Source of the DNA: Fragilariopsis cylindrus CCMP1102
Lineage: Eukaryota; Bacillariophyta; Bacillariophyceae; Bacillariales; Bacillariaceae
Direction of reading: 5' to 3'
Length of the DNA stretch: 64,000 nucleotides
Assembly (NCBI GenBank): GCA_900095095.1
Contig: FMBT01000419.1
Span: 58,260 to 122,259, forward strand
Each line of letters begins with the position of its first letter. Within the stretch, counting starts at the first letter, position 1. This document shows positions 40,636 to 53,074 of this stretch, piece after piece. The translations under genes were made by a program, and so were the position numbers. Under the pieces are notes generated by a model that ran no database searches, was not told the origin of the DNA, and worked only from the letters and a program-made list of their open reading frames with translations.

Positions 40636-43417
40636 TAGTCGGACAGCAACATCCCTTTATTGGTGGAACTACCTTAAATTAAGCAAAAACAACAACAATA
40701 TTACTACCACAATCAATCACTTTTAACATGCATAGACCCATCCCCCCCCCCAATTCATTCCTTTTTCGATCCAAAGTCATCTAATGAGTTTTTGAATAAT
40801 AACAATAATACGTCACCGCCCCGTGAGCGAATGATCGTTTTATATTGTCATCGTTCTTAATATATAAATATGATATAGAATACAGTAGTTACACGTCAAA
40901 TAAAAATGTAGTAGTTATTTTGATAAAGTTATAGTAGCTATCCTTATTTTTTCCACGATTAGTCATCCCTTATTTGTCATTTCGTGGCTTGCACATAGAA
41001 AGAGGTATGGTGCAATAGTATTACCACTCCAACAAATATGTAATATATTGTGAGATATAGAAAGCAAAGGACATAATACTGCTGCTGAACACAAAAGGTG
41101 TCTATACTAACATCTACTCCCAATCCTTGCAGAACTGTATTGTTATTGTGTTAGTGGCATTGAGTATGTAAACATGTAGCACGTGTCTCAGCATGTACAT
41201 GCATGAAGTGCATATGACTCAACAATAGAGAAGTTCAAGCAAACAGGTATGTGGTCTGTCTAAGTTCCTTTCTTTCCTTGATTGAAGTACCTGGGAGGTC
41301 TAAGGTGTTTACCACATCTAATTTGTTCTGTTTTGTCTTGTTTTGTTTTGACTCTTACAGTGTGTATGATGATGCTTTAGGAGAGAAATACAATCACCCA
41401 CAAGCTCAAACATAAAGCTGCAACAACCAGTGTGGGACCAATCAGCTATAATTTGTTTCAGGTTCATTTTTGTGTTCAATCAGAAAAGTCTAAAGCACAT
41501 AAATCTAAAGCATATAAGGCATGTTTAAGGGGGGTGCCTTTTTTTGGAGCAGTTATTATGTACATACTGTGTGCTATAATGGGCGTGATGACTGATGACT
41601 GAAAAGTGATCTTGAATATGGGTAGTTGTGACAATTACATGTAAAAGCACCCCACAGAAGATTTGATTCATATCTATATTAAATGAAAATTTGGAAGTCT
41701 ATGTGTGGAACTGTGTACATCTAATTCTAACACATATTTTTGCTTTGCGCAAGACCAATCAGAAACTATTGCTAGGGAGAATGTTACAATAGGATCATTC
41801 TCTCACACCTGCCTTGTTGCAAAATTTCAGAGAAATTGGCATCAGCCCATACCCTTGCTGCCAGTTGGAGATTATTTAACCAGTACATATTTTTGATGTG
41901 ACATTCACTTGTTACACCATTGATGCAGAGACCTGAGTTCTTGTGCACCACACTTTTCTAGACCAACCATGTCATAATTTTCTAGTTGTTATTTGTTGCT
42001 GCAAGCAGTAGTATATTATCACTTTCTCCACCTTCTGCAGTGTGAAGCAATGGGTTGGTAGTTCTATTTTTTTGGGTGTCATTAGGAATTTTATTCTTGT
42101 CAATGTATTTCATTTGAGTAAGGTCAGCATGTAGCATGGCTGGTTAGCATACTGTGTATGTGTGCCACATCAACTACTAAACATAGTTTTGGGTTTGACA
42201 TTCCATACATAATTACACATTGGAGATTCCACTGCAAGAGCATTTTTCTGAATCTATCAAACAATGAGCTCTAACTGTACTGCTGATGAATGTACACAAC
42301 TAGCCTACAATGCAGATTTGAGTCATGGGGGTGACAATCTAATCATATGCATATAAAATGAATTCATTGTGTCTTTCTATTCTAATAAGCACTTCTATGT
42401 TGAAGCACTATTTTTACTATTATAATACAGCCAGGCCCCTTGAATTTAGAATATATGGTGTAGAAGAAATTTTCTGTCTACCATCTGGACTAGTTGGGAG
42501 ATGTGTTATTTGAACACCCTCAAGACAGGTAGTTAAAAATTGGTAGAAGAAACTCTCGTGTATCCTGCTTGACCCTCCTTCCCAAGAGTCCCCACAAAAT
42601 TTTTCAAGAATAATATACATAAATCATGTGGACAGGACTGTGCAACAGGACTGTGCAAGTATGATTGGTTATTGTTTGGCAGCGTTTACAGTTTGCTGGG
42701 GGCTGATTGTTAAATGATATGATGCACCCAACACATCCGCAATATACAGATAACATCAGGTCAATCATCATCTTCCTTTGGTGTTGAGTTGTGAGTTGTT
42801 ACATCACACCAGGATTCCAACAAATATCTGCTGACTGACACTTGCATGCTGTTGGTAGGAAATTTCCAACAGAAATAAATGCACATACAGGGCAAGTGCT
42901 ATGTTGATGGAGTGTTGATAAACAATCAACACACACACACACACACACACTCTCACACACACACACATACGGTACAGTACATGCTCACGAGCGACTTACG
43001 TACTATAGACGGACGACACAGGAAGCATCTGTCGTAAAGACATGATGGGCGTGAAAAAGAAGAGAACAAGTTGTATTTTTTCGACCAATGAAAATACAGG
43101 AAAATTCATGATGCGATCTTTTTTTTTGCTAGTTCTACTAGTACCGGCGGTAGCTAGCTATCACGTACAGTACCAGTTAGTAACGGATTTGTGAGCTTCG
43201 CCATTGTCGCTTTGATTTCCTTTTTTTGTTTTGTATACTTTTCCTCCGTGTCGTTCGAGATGCAATCTGCTAGAAGTCTCTCTGCCTCGATAAAGACATC
43301 CATCATATCCCCTCCTATCGCTCTTTGTTTGTTGCATCTACTAATCAGCTACAAACTACTATACCCAACCATCAATATTACAAGCAACCCATAACTGAAA
43401 TAAACTAAGATATAATT
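40636..43417. other. 2.8-kb gene-free region, partly transposon-like
   Basis: No supported gene. From about 41040 to 42900 the DNA has few simple repeats and scattered tgcatg-type words like the other element interiors. Its left edge attgtgagata.ag...aca.aata partly resembles the inner end of the 6.4-6.7 kb inverted repeat. A (CA)n tract lies at 42930-42967, preceded by a small palindrome (TGTTGAT/ATCAACA). Confidence 0.5.
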
Positions 43418-45134
43418 ATGTTTTCATCAACACTTCGTCGTGTTGCATTCCGTGGAAATGCTGTTGCTTCTTCCTCACGTGTTGTAGCAGCAGCAGCAGC
43501 TGGACAACAACAAGTACGATATTTAAATTTACATGAATATCAATCTGCAAAGATAATGGAAGAGGCTGGTGTCAATGTACCATTTGGTATTGCAGCACAT
43601 AGCGTCGAAGAAGCAGTAGCAGCGGCTGCCACCATTGGTGATGAAGAAGTGGTGATTAAATCACAAATTTTAGCTGGTGGACGTGGACTGGGTCATTTTA
43701 TTACCGGAAACCAGTTACAAGGTGGGGTACATATTATTAAAACATCCGAGGTATCACAATATGCTACGGATATGATTGGTGGAACACTCGTCACAAAACA
43801 ATCAGGACCTCAAGGCAAACCCGTCAATACGGTCTTACTAGCAAAAAAAATGAATCTAAAACGTGAATTTTATTTTGCTATTATGATGGATCGTGAAAGT
43901 CAAGGTCCTATGATTATTGCCTGTTCGGAAGGTACGTTTACAAACTTTACATATGTTTTACAATTATTTACAATTATTACGTTATTTAAAAAAGAAAAGA
44001 AAAGAAAGAAAATATCTTGGTCAGATGGATGGATGGATGGATGGATAGATAGATGGACGAGGTTGTAACAAATAGACAGCGATGGAAAGAAGAAAGGAAA
44101 GAACGGGGATGGTAGTTCTCTTGTATTGTACACGTTATCATTCCTTCTTTCTTTCCTTCCTTCCTTCATCCCGGTCGCTTCCGTTTTTATACCGTCCTTC
44201 CATTCCATTCCATATATTCATCCCCGTTCGTCCGTTTGACTTAATTAACTCACTCACGCAAAATTTATATTTTGACTATCCTTTCTTTTTTTCGTGTGAT
44301 CGCTCTACTACTGCTACTGCTGCTACTGCTGCTATTATTACTATTACTACACTTTTGTTAGGTGGTACATCCATTGAAGATTTAGCGGAAAGTAATCCAG
44401 AAATGATTATTAAAGTACCAGTAAATTTAAAAGAAGGTATTACCGAAGAACAGGTGATGCAAGTTGTAGATGGATTAACCTGTTCGGGTGATCGTGTCAA
44501 GGCTGGTGCACAAATTCGTGCCTTGTATCAATTATTTGTCGATAAGGATTGTACAATGGTTGAAGTGAATCCCTTAGCCGAAGATAGTGATGGTAATTTA
44601 ATTGCAGCCGATGCGAAAATTGGTTTTGATGATAATGCCTTCTTTCGTCAACAGGATGTCTTTGTACAACGTGACGTGACACAAGAAGATTCACGTGAAG
44701 TTGCCGCCTCTGAATGGGATTTAAATTATATTGGTTTAGATGGACAAATTGGTTGTATGGTCAATGGTGCCGGATTGGCAATGGCTACTATGGATATTGT
44801 CAGTATGCATGGTGGTACACCCGCGAACTTTTTAGATGTGGGTGGCTCGGCCACAACGGATCAAATTACTGCAGCATTTAAAATTATTACCGAAGATCCA
44901 GCGGTGAAAGCTATCTTAGTCAATATTTTTGGTGGTATTATGAGATGTGATGTCATTGCCGAAGGTATCGTCGAAGCGTCCAAGACATTAGAATTAAAAA
45001 TTCCTGTGATTGTACGATTAGAAGGTACTAATGTTGATTTAGGGAAGAAAATTTTACTGGATTCCGGATTAGCATTAATTTCTGCAGATGATTTAGATGA
45101 TGCTGCGAAGAAGGCTGTTGCATCTATTAAATAA
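43418..45134 (+). CDS. Succinyl-CoA ligase (ADP/GDP-forming) beta subunit, mitochondrial, two exons
   Basis: With the alpha subunit this enzyme converts succinyl-CoA to succinate while making ATP or GTP in the citric acid cycle. Exon 1 is 43418-43931; the 430-bp intron 43932-44361 runs GTACG...TTTGTTAG; exon 2 is 44362-45134. Joined in phase 1 they give 428 aa, normal for the family. The N-terminus is an Arg/Ala/Ser-rich mitochondrial presequence (SSTLRRVAFRGNAVASSSR) before YLNLHEYQSAKIMEEAGV, the conserved start of the mature ATP-grasp domain. Further motifs: IKSQILAGGRGLGHF, CSEGGTSIEDLAE across the splice, MVEVNPLAE (metal and nucleotide binding), LDVGGSATTDQI and NIFGGIMRCDVIAEGI in the CoA-ligase domain. 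The intron contains (GGAT)n and (CTTC)n microsatellites. Intact. Confidence 0.95.
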
Positions 45135-46120
45135 ATCAATAATATATAAAATTAATATTAATAAATAATAAAAGAAGACGATGAAGAAGAAGGAGAAGAT
45201 ATTAAAAAATGAAAGAAAAAACTAACTATAATATTTATACCATTTTATTCTATTAATAGGACATGCATCTATGTATAAATTCGTATCAATGCAATTTAAG
45301 TTACAAGTAGTATTTTGTGTACATTGCTTATTGTATCCAAAATTTATAACATACTGTAGTACACATACGTAGGACCACCTATATTTATATCTTTAAATAA
45401 TGTTCTCTTCAGTCGTGCAGTATGCCAAACAGTATAGTCCTACCTGTACGTTTGTGGGTGTGTTTTGTGTTGTAGAAATAATATCAATATTTTATACTTT
45501 TGACACACACGCCATGAATATTCTTTCTATTCATGTACTGTAGTTGTGTTATGATAGATATTCACAGCCCTACAGTACTACTGACTAAAGCTAGCTACTG
45601 TACTTTTTGATATTTAATGTAGCATACAGGACGGGCACTATTCTGGCTAACTCCGATCAAAAAGTGAGCATCTTCGGATCGCCTATCTATCTATCTATCT
45701 ATCTAGCTATTCATCTATATTACAATTGTTTCCTTTGCAGACCTACTGTACTATTTGACTTCATGAATTATTATCATTATTATTAAATAATAATAATGCG
45801 GTAATCGATCGTGATTTGGTTTTTAGACCACACATAGCGTATTAAGTACATGAGTTCATCGTACATAGCGTACTATTCACGGTAATTTCGCTAGTTCGCA
45901 AGTTAGTGTTAGTTGGAGGCGTTATCGCCTCATATGGAAGAGACAGAACCAGCAGCAGCAACAACAACAACAATGTAATTGTTTGCTAATGTTCACATTA
46001 TCGGTTGCTATTTATATATAAACAAAAACAAAAGACGCATCCAAATTCACACTTGAATTAGTAGCCTCAGGATTCGATGCCCAGCACGCATACCACGTGA
46101 TTCAATTATTCGTCTCTTTC
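45135..46120. other. Intergenic spacer between convergent genes
   Basis: No gene seen. It holds AT-rich 3' flanks, a (TATC)n run near 45684-45706 and a palindromic aattattat/ataataata stretch near 45768-45798. Confidence 0.5.
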
Positions 46121-47253
46121 TTAGGTTTCGGTTTCTTCGTCTACTTGTTGTTGTGCATTATTATTATTGCTTCTCTCGGAGGATGAACAAGAAGAAGTAT
46201 CAGTTTCTTTCCAGGGAACATTAGTTTTCTAAGAAAAGACATACATGCATGAAACGAATGGAAGTAAAATGTAATGGAAATGAAAGAGTAAGAAAATGAG
46301 ACGGGCGAGGAATGATAATGTCCTGTACATCGAGTGTTGATAGGTAGCTAGCTAGACTAACGTCGACAAAACAAACATAAATCATGCAAATGTACTGTAC
46401 ATACCTCATGATACGTATTCGTTTGTCCACCGACGGCAGCTGCACGATGTTCGAGAGTCGTTTCGACTTTGATTTCGGGTGATAAAAATCGTAAATCGAT
46501 TTCTTCGTTGTTCGTAATATGGAACGTCAATCCAGCACAGATACCAGCCATCAAACCGGATATCCAGTATACCCATAAATCGCTTTGTGAAAATTTTGAA
46601 TGAATGACATGAAACGCTGTGGCGAATGCTGGATTCAATGCTGCACCCGTGACCGGTCCGATACTGGTTATACCCGCGATCAAGACAAATCCAATCGCTA
46701 TACCATAAAATTGATTCCCATGCAAACTTGCCGTCGTAGCAGTATTCAAAACGGTCGTACACAATGCGTACGTATACAAAAATTCCAGTAGGAATGCATC
46801 TCCCGTCGATACAGCATCATGATCCAACTCAAATGCTGGTAAATATTGAACACCACCCACAACCCGTGCCGCAATGGTTGCCCCCGCAACCGCACCAGCG
46901 ACTTGAAATGCAAAATACGGTATCAAAGTCAACAAGGAAATTTTTCCACGGATAAAAACTGCCATTGTTACAGAAGGATTGAAATGAGCACCAGACACAT
47001 GTCCGTAAGAGTATAACATTGCTGTTACCATTGCACCAATTGCGATTGGTGCCATTTGATTCGTTGCATCGAACCCATCATCTGAACGGTTCGTCAATGC
47101 AACCGTTAAGGTGATAATCAAGGCACCAAAAAATTCGATCCAATACGGCGTTATCGTTCGACACAATTTGTGTACGAAACTTCCTTTCGTGCCGAATGTT
47201 TGTGACAACACTACATCAAAGAACTTCCGTTCCGCATTCTGGATAGATTCCAT
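46121..47253 (-). CDS. Aquaporin-family (MIP) channel with altered pore motifs, two exons
   Basis: A six-helix major intrinsic protein. Exon 1 (46405-47253) holds the whole channel; a 176-bp intron (46229-46404, GTATG...TTCTTAG) precedes a 36-codon exon 2 (46121-46228) encoding a hydrophilic Ser/Asn/Gln tail ending DEETET. The total is 318 aa. The first pore loop reads SGAHFNPSVTMAV, with NPS at 92-94, not NPA. The second reads GAALNPAFATA, with NPA at 207-209, but the next residue is Phe210 where nearly all aquaporins have the selectivity-filter Arg. By family knowledge, loss of that Arg widens or alters the filter, so the substrate may not be plain water. Without splicing the frame ends 16 codons after the donor, but GAG|GTATGT is a strong donor. 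Confidence 0.88.
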
Positions 47254-48200
47254 TTCAATATTATGTTGATGATTTACTTGACTAGTATTGATCTTGACTA
47301 TTGACTTGAATCTCGTGCTATCTCTTACGAGTTTGAGATGTATTTTATGGGTTGACAGCTAAGGCCGTTCATTTGTAGTTTCGGAACGTTCTTATGTGGC
47401 TGTAATTATTGCCTCCTCTTTCTTGCCTCTACTACAGTTAAAAATTCCCAACGTTCATAGTCTGATGTCGTTTTTGGATCTAATCCTAAGGAATTATAAA
47501 ATGGTGCTTCACATAGTTTGTAGGTTTTACGCTACCAAAACGCGCCTTTACTGTGAATTGTTTATGAACGTGACCCTTCGCACTTTTCAACCTACAGGCA
47601 TTGCGTTCTTCTTACCACCTGCTAAGTATTATAATATTATTTATATAACAACTGCAGTACTATACAGTACCATATACTACAGTACCTAACTAATATATTG
47701 TATTTATCTTTACTGATTGAAATTCCCGTTCTTCTTCTGATTGTTCTTCTTTCTGTATTTCGCCTTCTCGCTCCATGCATTAAAAAAGATTTCGCTCCAT
47801 ATTGCGTACGCGTGAAGTAGGTACATTCGTTTCAATCTTCTTCTACTGTATTGCTCGTGACAGTGATTGTCAAAAAAGACAAACAAATCTAATTGGTTTA
47901 TACAATTGTTGAAAGTGTACGCGCGAAATCGTGTGATCATACACGAACCCGCACGAAATGAATGAAGAGAAGTATTAGATTGCTTTGATCAATCAGCCAG
48001 TACAGTAATCCTGATACAAGTATTCTATGGACGATAACGGTTTTTACGATGACGACGATAGACGACGACGGTGGATTGTAATTCTTTTCTTTGGACGATG
48101 ACGATGTATGATGATGTATGACGACGAAGACGACGATGTACGTTGTTGCCTCGTTTCTGAAAATATCTGTAATAATACAACCATCGTTGCTTATAATCTT
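47254..48200. other. Intergenic spacer
   Basis: No supported gene. A 97-codon frame at 47396 looks like chance AT-rich sequence. It is the promoter side of the aquaporin gene. Confidence 0.4.
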
Positions 48201-48318
48201 CCACTCTTTTCAATAACAGGACGCCCATTACAGTCACAATTTGTTGCTGGAAGATGCCGTTCATCAAATTCAACCAATAACGTAGCATTAACAAGTACGG
48301 GAGCAAGTAAGGCGCTGA
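48201..48318 (-). pseudogene. Relic of the 5' end of the ice-binding-like gene
   Basis: About 118 bp matching 51472-51600 closely, including ataacaggacg.ccatta, cagtcacaattt, cgttcatcaaattcaacc and acaagtacgggagcaagta. It covers the end of the signal peptide and the CDC.NGRPVI segment of the neighbouring gene in the same orientation, with a few base indels. No further match continues on either side, so this is a truncated tandem copy. Confidence 0.85.
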
Positions 48319-48319
48319 G

Positions 48320-48397
48320 TAGCAACCCTTACCATCTTGGTAGAATCTTACAGCTCTAAGCAACCCTTACCATCTTGGTGGAATCTTACAGCTCGAA
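48320..48397 (+). repeat. Two-copy 39-bp tandem repeat
   Basis: The string agcaacccttaccatcttgg, followed by .agaatcttacagctc or a close variant, occurs at about 48320-48357 and again at 48358-48397, right beside the gene relic. Confidence 0.85.
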
Positions 48398-48875
48398 GAG
48401 TAAGACTATTAGAATCCTGTTTCAACAATCATCGATCATTTGTGAAACGTAACATAACACGGATGGAATATTATCAAATTCAATGGATATAGTATTCAAA
48501 CATACATACAACGTTGCTGTAGCAGTTGTATAAATAAAAAATAAATAACTTTAAAACAACAAAATTAGATTTGGTATCATAATAATAAAATTAACTTATA
48601 TATTATTATAGTAGGACTTGAAACCCGTGTTTTTTTTTAAATTCCATACATATCCATTTTTGCCGACTAATACGTTTATAAGGAGGATGTCCTATAGGCT
48701 TCACATTAAGTTATCACGATCCCATTTTTACCAAATAAGGTGGGTATCCTGTAGGGGTCACAAGTAGTTATTACCATAAACTATCACGGGTATACAAGAT
48801 CTACTCGTCAATGCTCGTTTAAATCTTCTATCTTTTTTTCTAGAAACGTCAACTGATCACCTTGTACTACTTTTT
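48398..48875. other. Intergenic spacer
   Basis: No gene seen. It is the 3' flank of the ice-binding-like gene, with two related ~50-bp stretches near 48675-48770 (gtcctataggcttcaca and atcctgtaggggtcaca). Confidence 0.45.
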
Positions 48876-51616
48876 CTAGACAATTAGGGCGTTGTATATA
48901 CCATCACCTTCGTAATGATTGAGCACAACAGATCCTTCGCTCTCAAAGGTCACGGCAGATTGGGCGAGTGCACAGCCATGCAATTCCGATCTGGTACCAA
49001 AGGTGATGGCGGTTCCGGCCATAATGGAGCCAGCAACATGACTGCGGGCCCCAAGGGTGGCAGCAGTACCAGAGCCCAGACAACGTTCTCTGCTTTGGCA
49101 CCATTCTTCAGGTCAAAATAGGTGTCCGCAGCAGTAACCAGAGTGCTGCTAGCAATGAAGAGAAACTCGGGGTTAGTTTTGTTGCCACCGTCTAGAGTGA
49201 CCACAGTACCATGAGCGAAGTTGATGGCACTGTCTGAACGGTAGATTCCTGGGGTGAAAGTCATGCCTCCGATCTCGATCTCCATGGTTTCTTCGTCATC
49301 ATGGTATTCCATTGCAATAGCGTGGGCATATACAACGTGATCGGCAAAATCTTGAGAGTCCACCACAACTTCCCCAGTCTCAAACTGAAAAGCCCCAGTA
49401 GCATTCCCAGCATTAGTGAACTCAAAGTCCCCAGTAATAGAAGTGCCAGGATAGACGCTCACATCCCCATTGTGGACCGTGCTTGTAACACCATCAAAAG
49501 TGACGGTGGTTCGAGCATGGATAGCAAAGTTCTCACACAAATCGTGAGAGACCGACTCAAAAGTGGGAGCAGAAGATGGGCTGGTACTTGGAGAAGTACT
49601 TGGACTAGTACTGGGCAAATCACTTGGAGATGTACTGGGCATAGTGCTGGGACTGGTACTAGGCGAAGTGCTTGGAACAGAACTTGGAACAGAACTTGGT
49701 GCAGAACTTGGTGCAGAACTTGGTGCAGAACTTGGTGTAAGACTTGGAATTGAACTTAGACCAACACTTGGTGCAGAACTAGGCACATCACTTGGGATTG
49801 AACTTGGTGCTAAACTTGATGCAGCAAAGCATCTTTGTTCAGAATTCTGGCACCATGGACCTGATGTGGGAACTGGGTCAATCTTATCTGGACAACTTGT
49901 TAATCCTAGCATACCTTTGGTAATAACAGCATCAGAAGTCTTCTCAGCCCATGTGGCAAGACATTGATTGAAATTAGATGCACGATAAAACATTTGATTC
50001 ATATACTTCACTTGAGAGGTGTTCCAGCCATCAAGGGATTGATTAAAAGAAGTTGCCATAGAAAACATAGAAGCCATGTTTGTCACTAGAGTGGTGTTCC
50101 ATTCCGCAATAGATTGGTCAAAAGAAGATGCTCCTCTAAACATAGAAGCCATGTTTGTTACTTGAGAGGTGTTCCATTCACCAATAAATAATTGATTGAA
50201 AGAAGAAGCAAAAGCAAACATACCATTCATGTCTGTCACTTGAGAGGTGTTCCATTCAGCAATAGATTGATTATAAGAACGTGCTGTACTAAACATAGAA
50301 GCCATGTTTGTTACTTGAAAGGTGTTCCAGCCATCAATGGATTGATTAAAAGAATGTGCTTTGGCAAACATATTAGCCATGTTTCTCACTTGAGAGGTGT
50401 TCCAGCCATCAAGGGATTGATCGAAGGAAGATGCTTGAATAAACATTTGATGCATGTCTGTCACTAGAGAGGTGTTCCATTTAGCAATAGGTTTGTCAAA
50501 TGCATATGCATAAGAAAACATGCGTGCCATGTTTGTCACTAGAGAGGTGTTCCATTCCGCAATAGATTGGTCGAAAGAATGTGCTGTATTAAACATATAA
50601 GCCATGTTTCTCACTTGAGAGGTGTTCCAGCCATCAAGGGATTGATTAAAAGAATTTGCTCCTCTAAACATAGAATTCATGTTTGTCACTAGAGAGATGT
50701 TCCAATCCGCAATAGATTGGTCAAAGGAAGATGCTCCATGAAACATTGAAGCCATGTTTGTTACTTGGGAGGTGTTCCATTCACCAATAAATAATTGATC
50801 AAAAGAAGAAGCATAAGCAAACATACCATTCATGTCTGTCACTTGAGAGGTGTTCCATTCAGCAATAGATTGATTAAAAGAACGAGCTGTATTAAACATA
50901 GAAAACATGTTTCTCACTTGAGAGGTGTTCCAGCCATCGATGGATTGATTGAAAGAAGATGCTTGATAAAACATGATTTCCATGTCTGTCACTTGAGAGG
51001 TGTTCCATTTAGCAATAGGTTTGTCAAATGCATATGCATAAGAAAACATGCGTGCCATGTTTGTCACTAGAGAGGTGTTCCATTCCGCAATAGATTGGTC
51101 AAAAGAATGTGCTGTATTAAACATATAAGCCATGTTTCTCACTTGAGAGGTGTTCCAGCCATCAAGGGATTGATTAAAAGAATTTGCTCTTCTAAACACT
51201 CCTCTAAACATAGAATTCATGTTTGTCACTAGAGAGGTGTTCCAATCCGCAATAGATTGGTCAAAAGAAGATGCTCCATGAAACATAGAAGCCATGTTTG
51301 TTACTTGAGAGGTGTTCCAGCAATCTAAGGGAGCATTGAAATCACGTTGATGAACAAAAGCAGAAGCCATATCCGTAACTCTACTTGTGTTCCAGCAATT
51401 GAGGTCGTCATAACCAATTAGACAAGAACTGTCATCACTAGTACATTCTTTAATCAAATTTTTGAATGCTGTGCCACTCTTATTGATAACAGGACGTCCA
51501 TTAGGACAGTCACAATTTGATGCTGCAAGCTGTCGTTCATCAAATTCAACCGATAACCTAGCAGTAACAAGTACGGGAGCAAGTAAGGCGCTCACGCATG
51601 CAGGAGAAAACTTCAT
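48876..51616 (-). CDS. Secreted DUF285-repeat protein fused to a DUF3494 ice-binding-type domain
   Basis: It starts at ATG 51616 (upstream the frame opens only with GTG). A signal peptide (MKFSPACVSALLAPVLVTA) leads into about 20 repeats of ~24-25 residues of the bacterial-surface-protein type DUF285/BspA (WNTSQVTNMASMFHGASSFDQ pattern, about residues 75-590). Next come a Ser/Pro linker (APSSAPSSVPSTSPST type, about 600-685) and a DUF3494 domain (from ~690: CENFAIHARTTVTFDG, SVYPGTSITGDFEF, GGMTFTPGIYRSDSAIN, FIASSTLVTAADTYFDL, NGAKAENVVWAL). DUF3494 proteins bind ice crystals in polar diatoms and bacteria, and DUF285 repeats suggest adhesion. The annotated frame breaks near 49070-49076. Shifting one base continues the domain (GTAATLGARSHVAGSIMAG to YEGDGIYNALIV) to a TAG at 48876; unshifted, it ends at 48950. 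Confidence 0.85.
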
Positions 51617-53074
51617 TATGACAAATAAAGATTTATTTGCTATGAGTTGTATTGTAAAGTAATAGAAACCAGAAAATTGAAAAAGGGGAAGGATTGGATT
51701 TAACAATAATGTGAGAAAAATTATACTGGTTCGTTGCACTGGTTCATTATGGTAACTGATCTATGTAGGATACACAGTGCACATAGTAGAGACGTTGATG
51801 GTGACGACATAAAAGCATTTTGGTGGTTGTGGTACAATACTGTATACATAAACCACCACTTTCATTTGTTATTTAGATCAATTTACTATCAGATAAATCA
51901 CAATATAAAATAATACCATTGGTGTTTATTATTAGTAAATATGTTCGTTAGAATGAATTAATGAATATGGACCAGTATACTATTGTTATCATTGTTGTTA
52001 TCATAATTGATTCTATAAATTGTTGGTGTAGTGTAGTGTATGTAGATTCACGACATTAATGATGGTTATGAGAGTGAGAGAGAGAGAGTTGTAGCAGCAA
52101 GCAATGGATGGGTAGATAGGTAATACAGATCAATTAAAGTCCCATTTGATGATGCTGCTGGAATGAATATATATATACATTCCACATCGTCGTGTCGTGT
52201 AAATAAGCACAGTATGTACGACAGATATATCACTCGCTGCTGCTGCTGTTGTTGCTGAAACACCAATTCTCATTCATCATTATACAATGAACGTGTTGCT
52301 GCTGATGTTGTTATCATTCTGATAAATTTGTTGGTGAATGCATTCAATTTGGACGATGCATTTCGAAGCTACTTGTTTACGACGACGTTCACGTGAGGTG
52401 AACTATTATATCTGATCTTCATCATGGCATACTGTAACACGTACACATCAATTCTTACGTAATCGTAACGAATCATTACGTTGTCACCACATGGTCGTCA
52501 AGTTAAGGTAGGATGATATTGAAGCATGTTAAGGAATGGAGTTCAAGCCATACCTGTGTGGTGGCTGCCTGCTGCTGCTCCTGCTCGTGTGTAGTAGTAC
52601 ATTATGTTCTAACACGATGGTGTGTTTTCTTGTGAGTCGACTTGAATTAGTTTCTTTCTCTCTCTCTCACTCTCTTGTCTCTTCATATATTTGTTGTTTT
52701 TCTTCTATTCAACAAAGACTGATGATCGGCACTACCATAAACGTCCGTAGTCGATCAGATGCTCTTTGTTTGTTAAATTATTGTATTTATTTGATTTTGT
52801 TGAAGACAACATAGTTTTTCTATCCTAATTTTATTCTAAAATGACATCGTCTTTTCTGACTACAACAACAAAATTTTCTACAAACAACAGCAGGACACAC
52901 AACACAATACGATTCGATACATAGGTACTTACATTTTTCTAGTATACCGATATGTGAGAATAATATTCGATAAGGTATGTATTGTTGGTTGATACTGAGT
53001 TTATGATGATGATGATCGATGTTCGATGTTCGATGATCAATTTTTCGGACTGTTTTCTTTTGGTATCTGTTTAC

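Noticed and set aside
47396-47689. 97-codon frame between the aquaporin gene and the ice-binding-like locus
   Set aside because: No domain-like pattern and biased AT-rich residues; probably chance.
48950-49070. Unshifted C-terminus of the ice-binding-like protein (LVLLPPLGPAVMLL...)
   Set aside because: The alternative frame continues the DUF3494 pattern, so this end is more likely a frameshift product.
52536-52814. 92-codon frame with a signal-peptide-like start
   Set aside because: After the first 25 residues it is low-complexity and AT-driven, with no conserved pattern and no neighbours supporting it.
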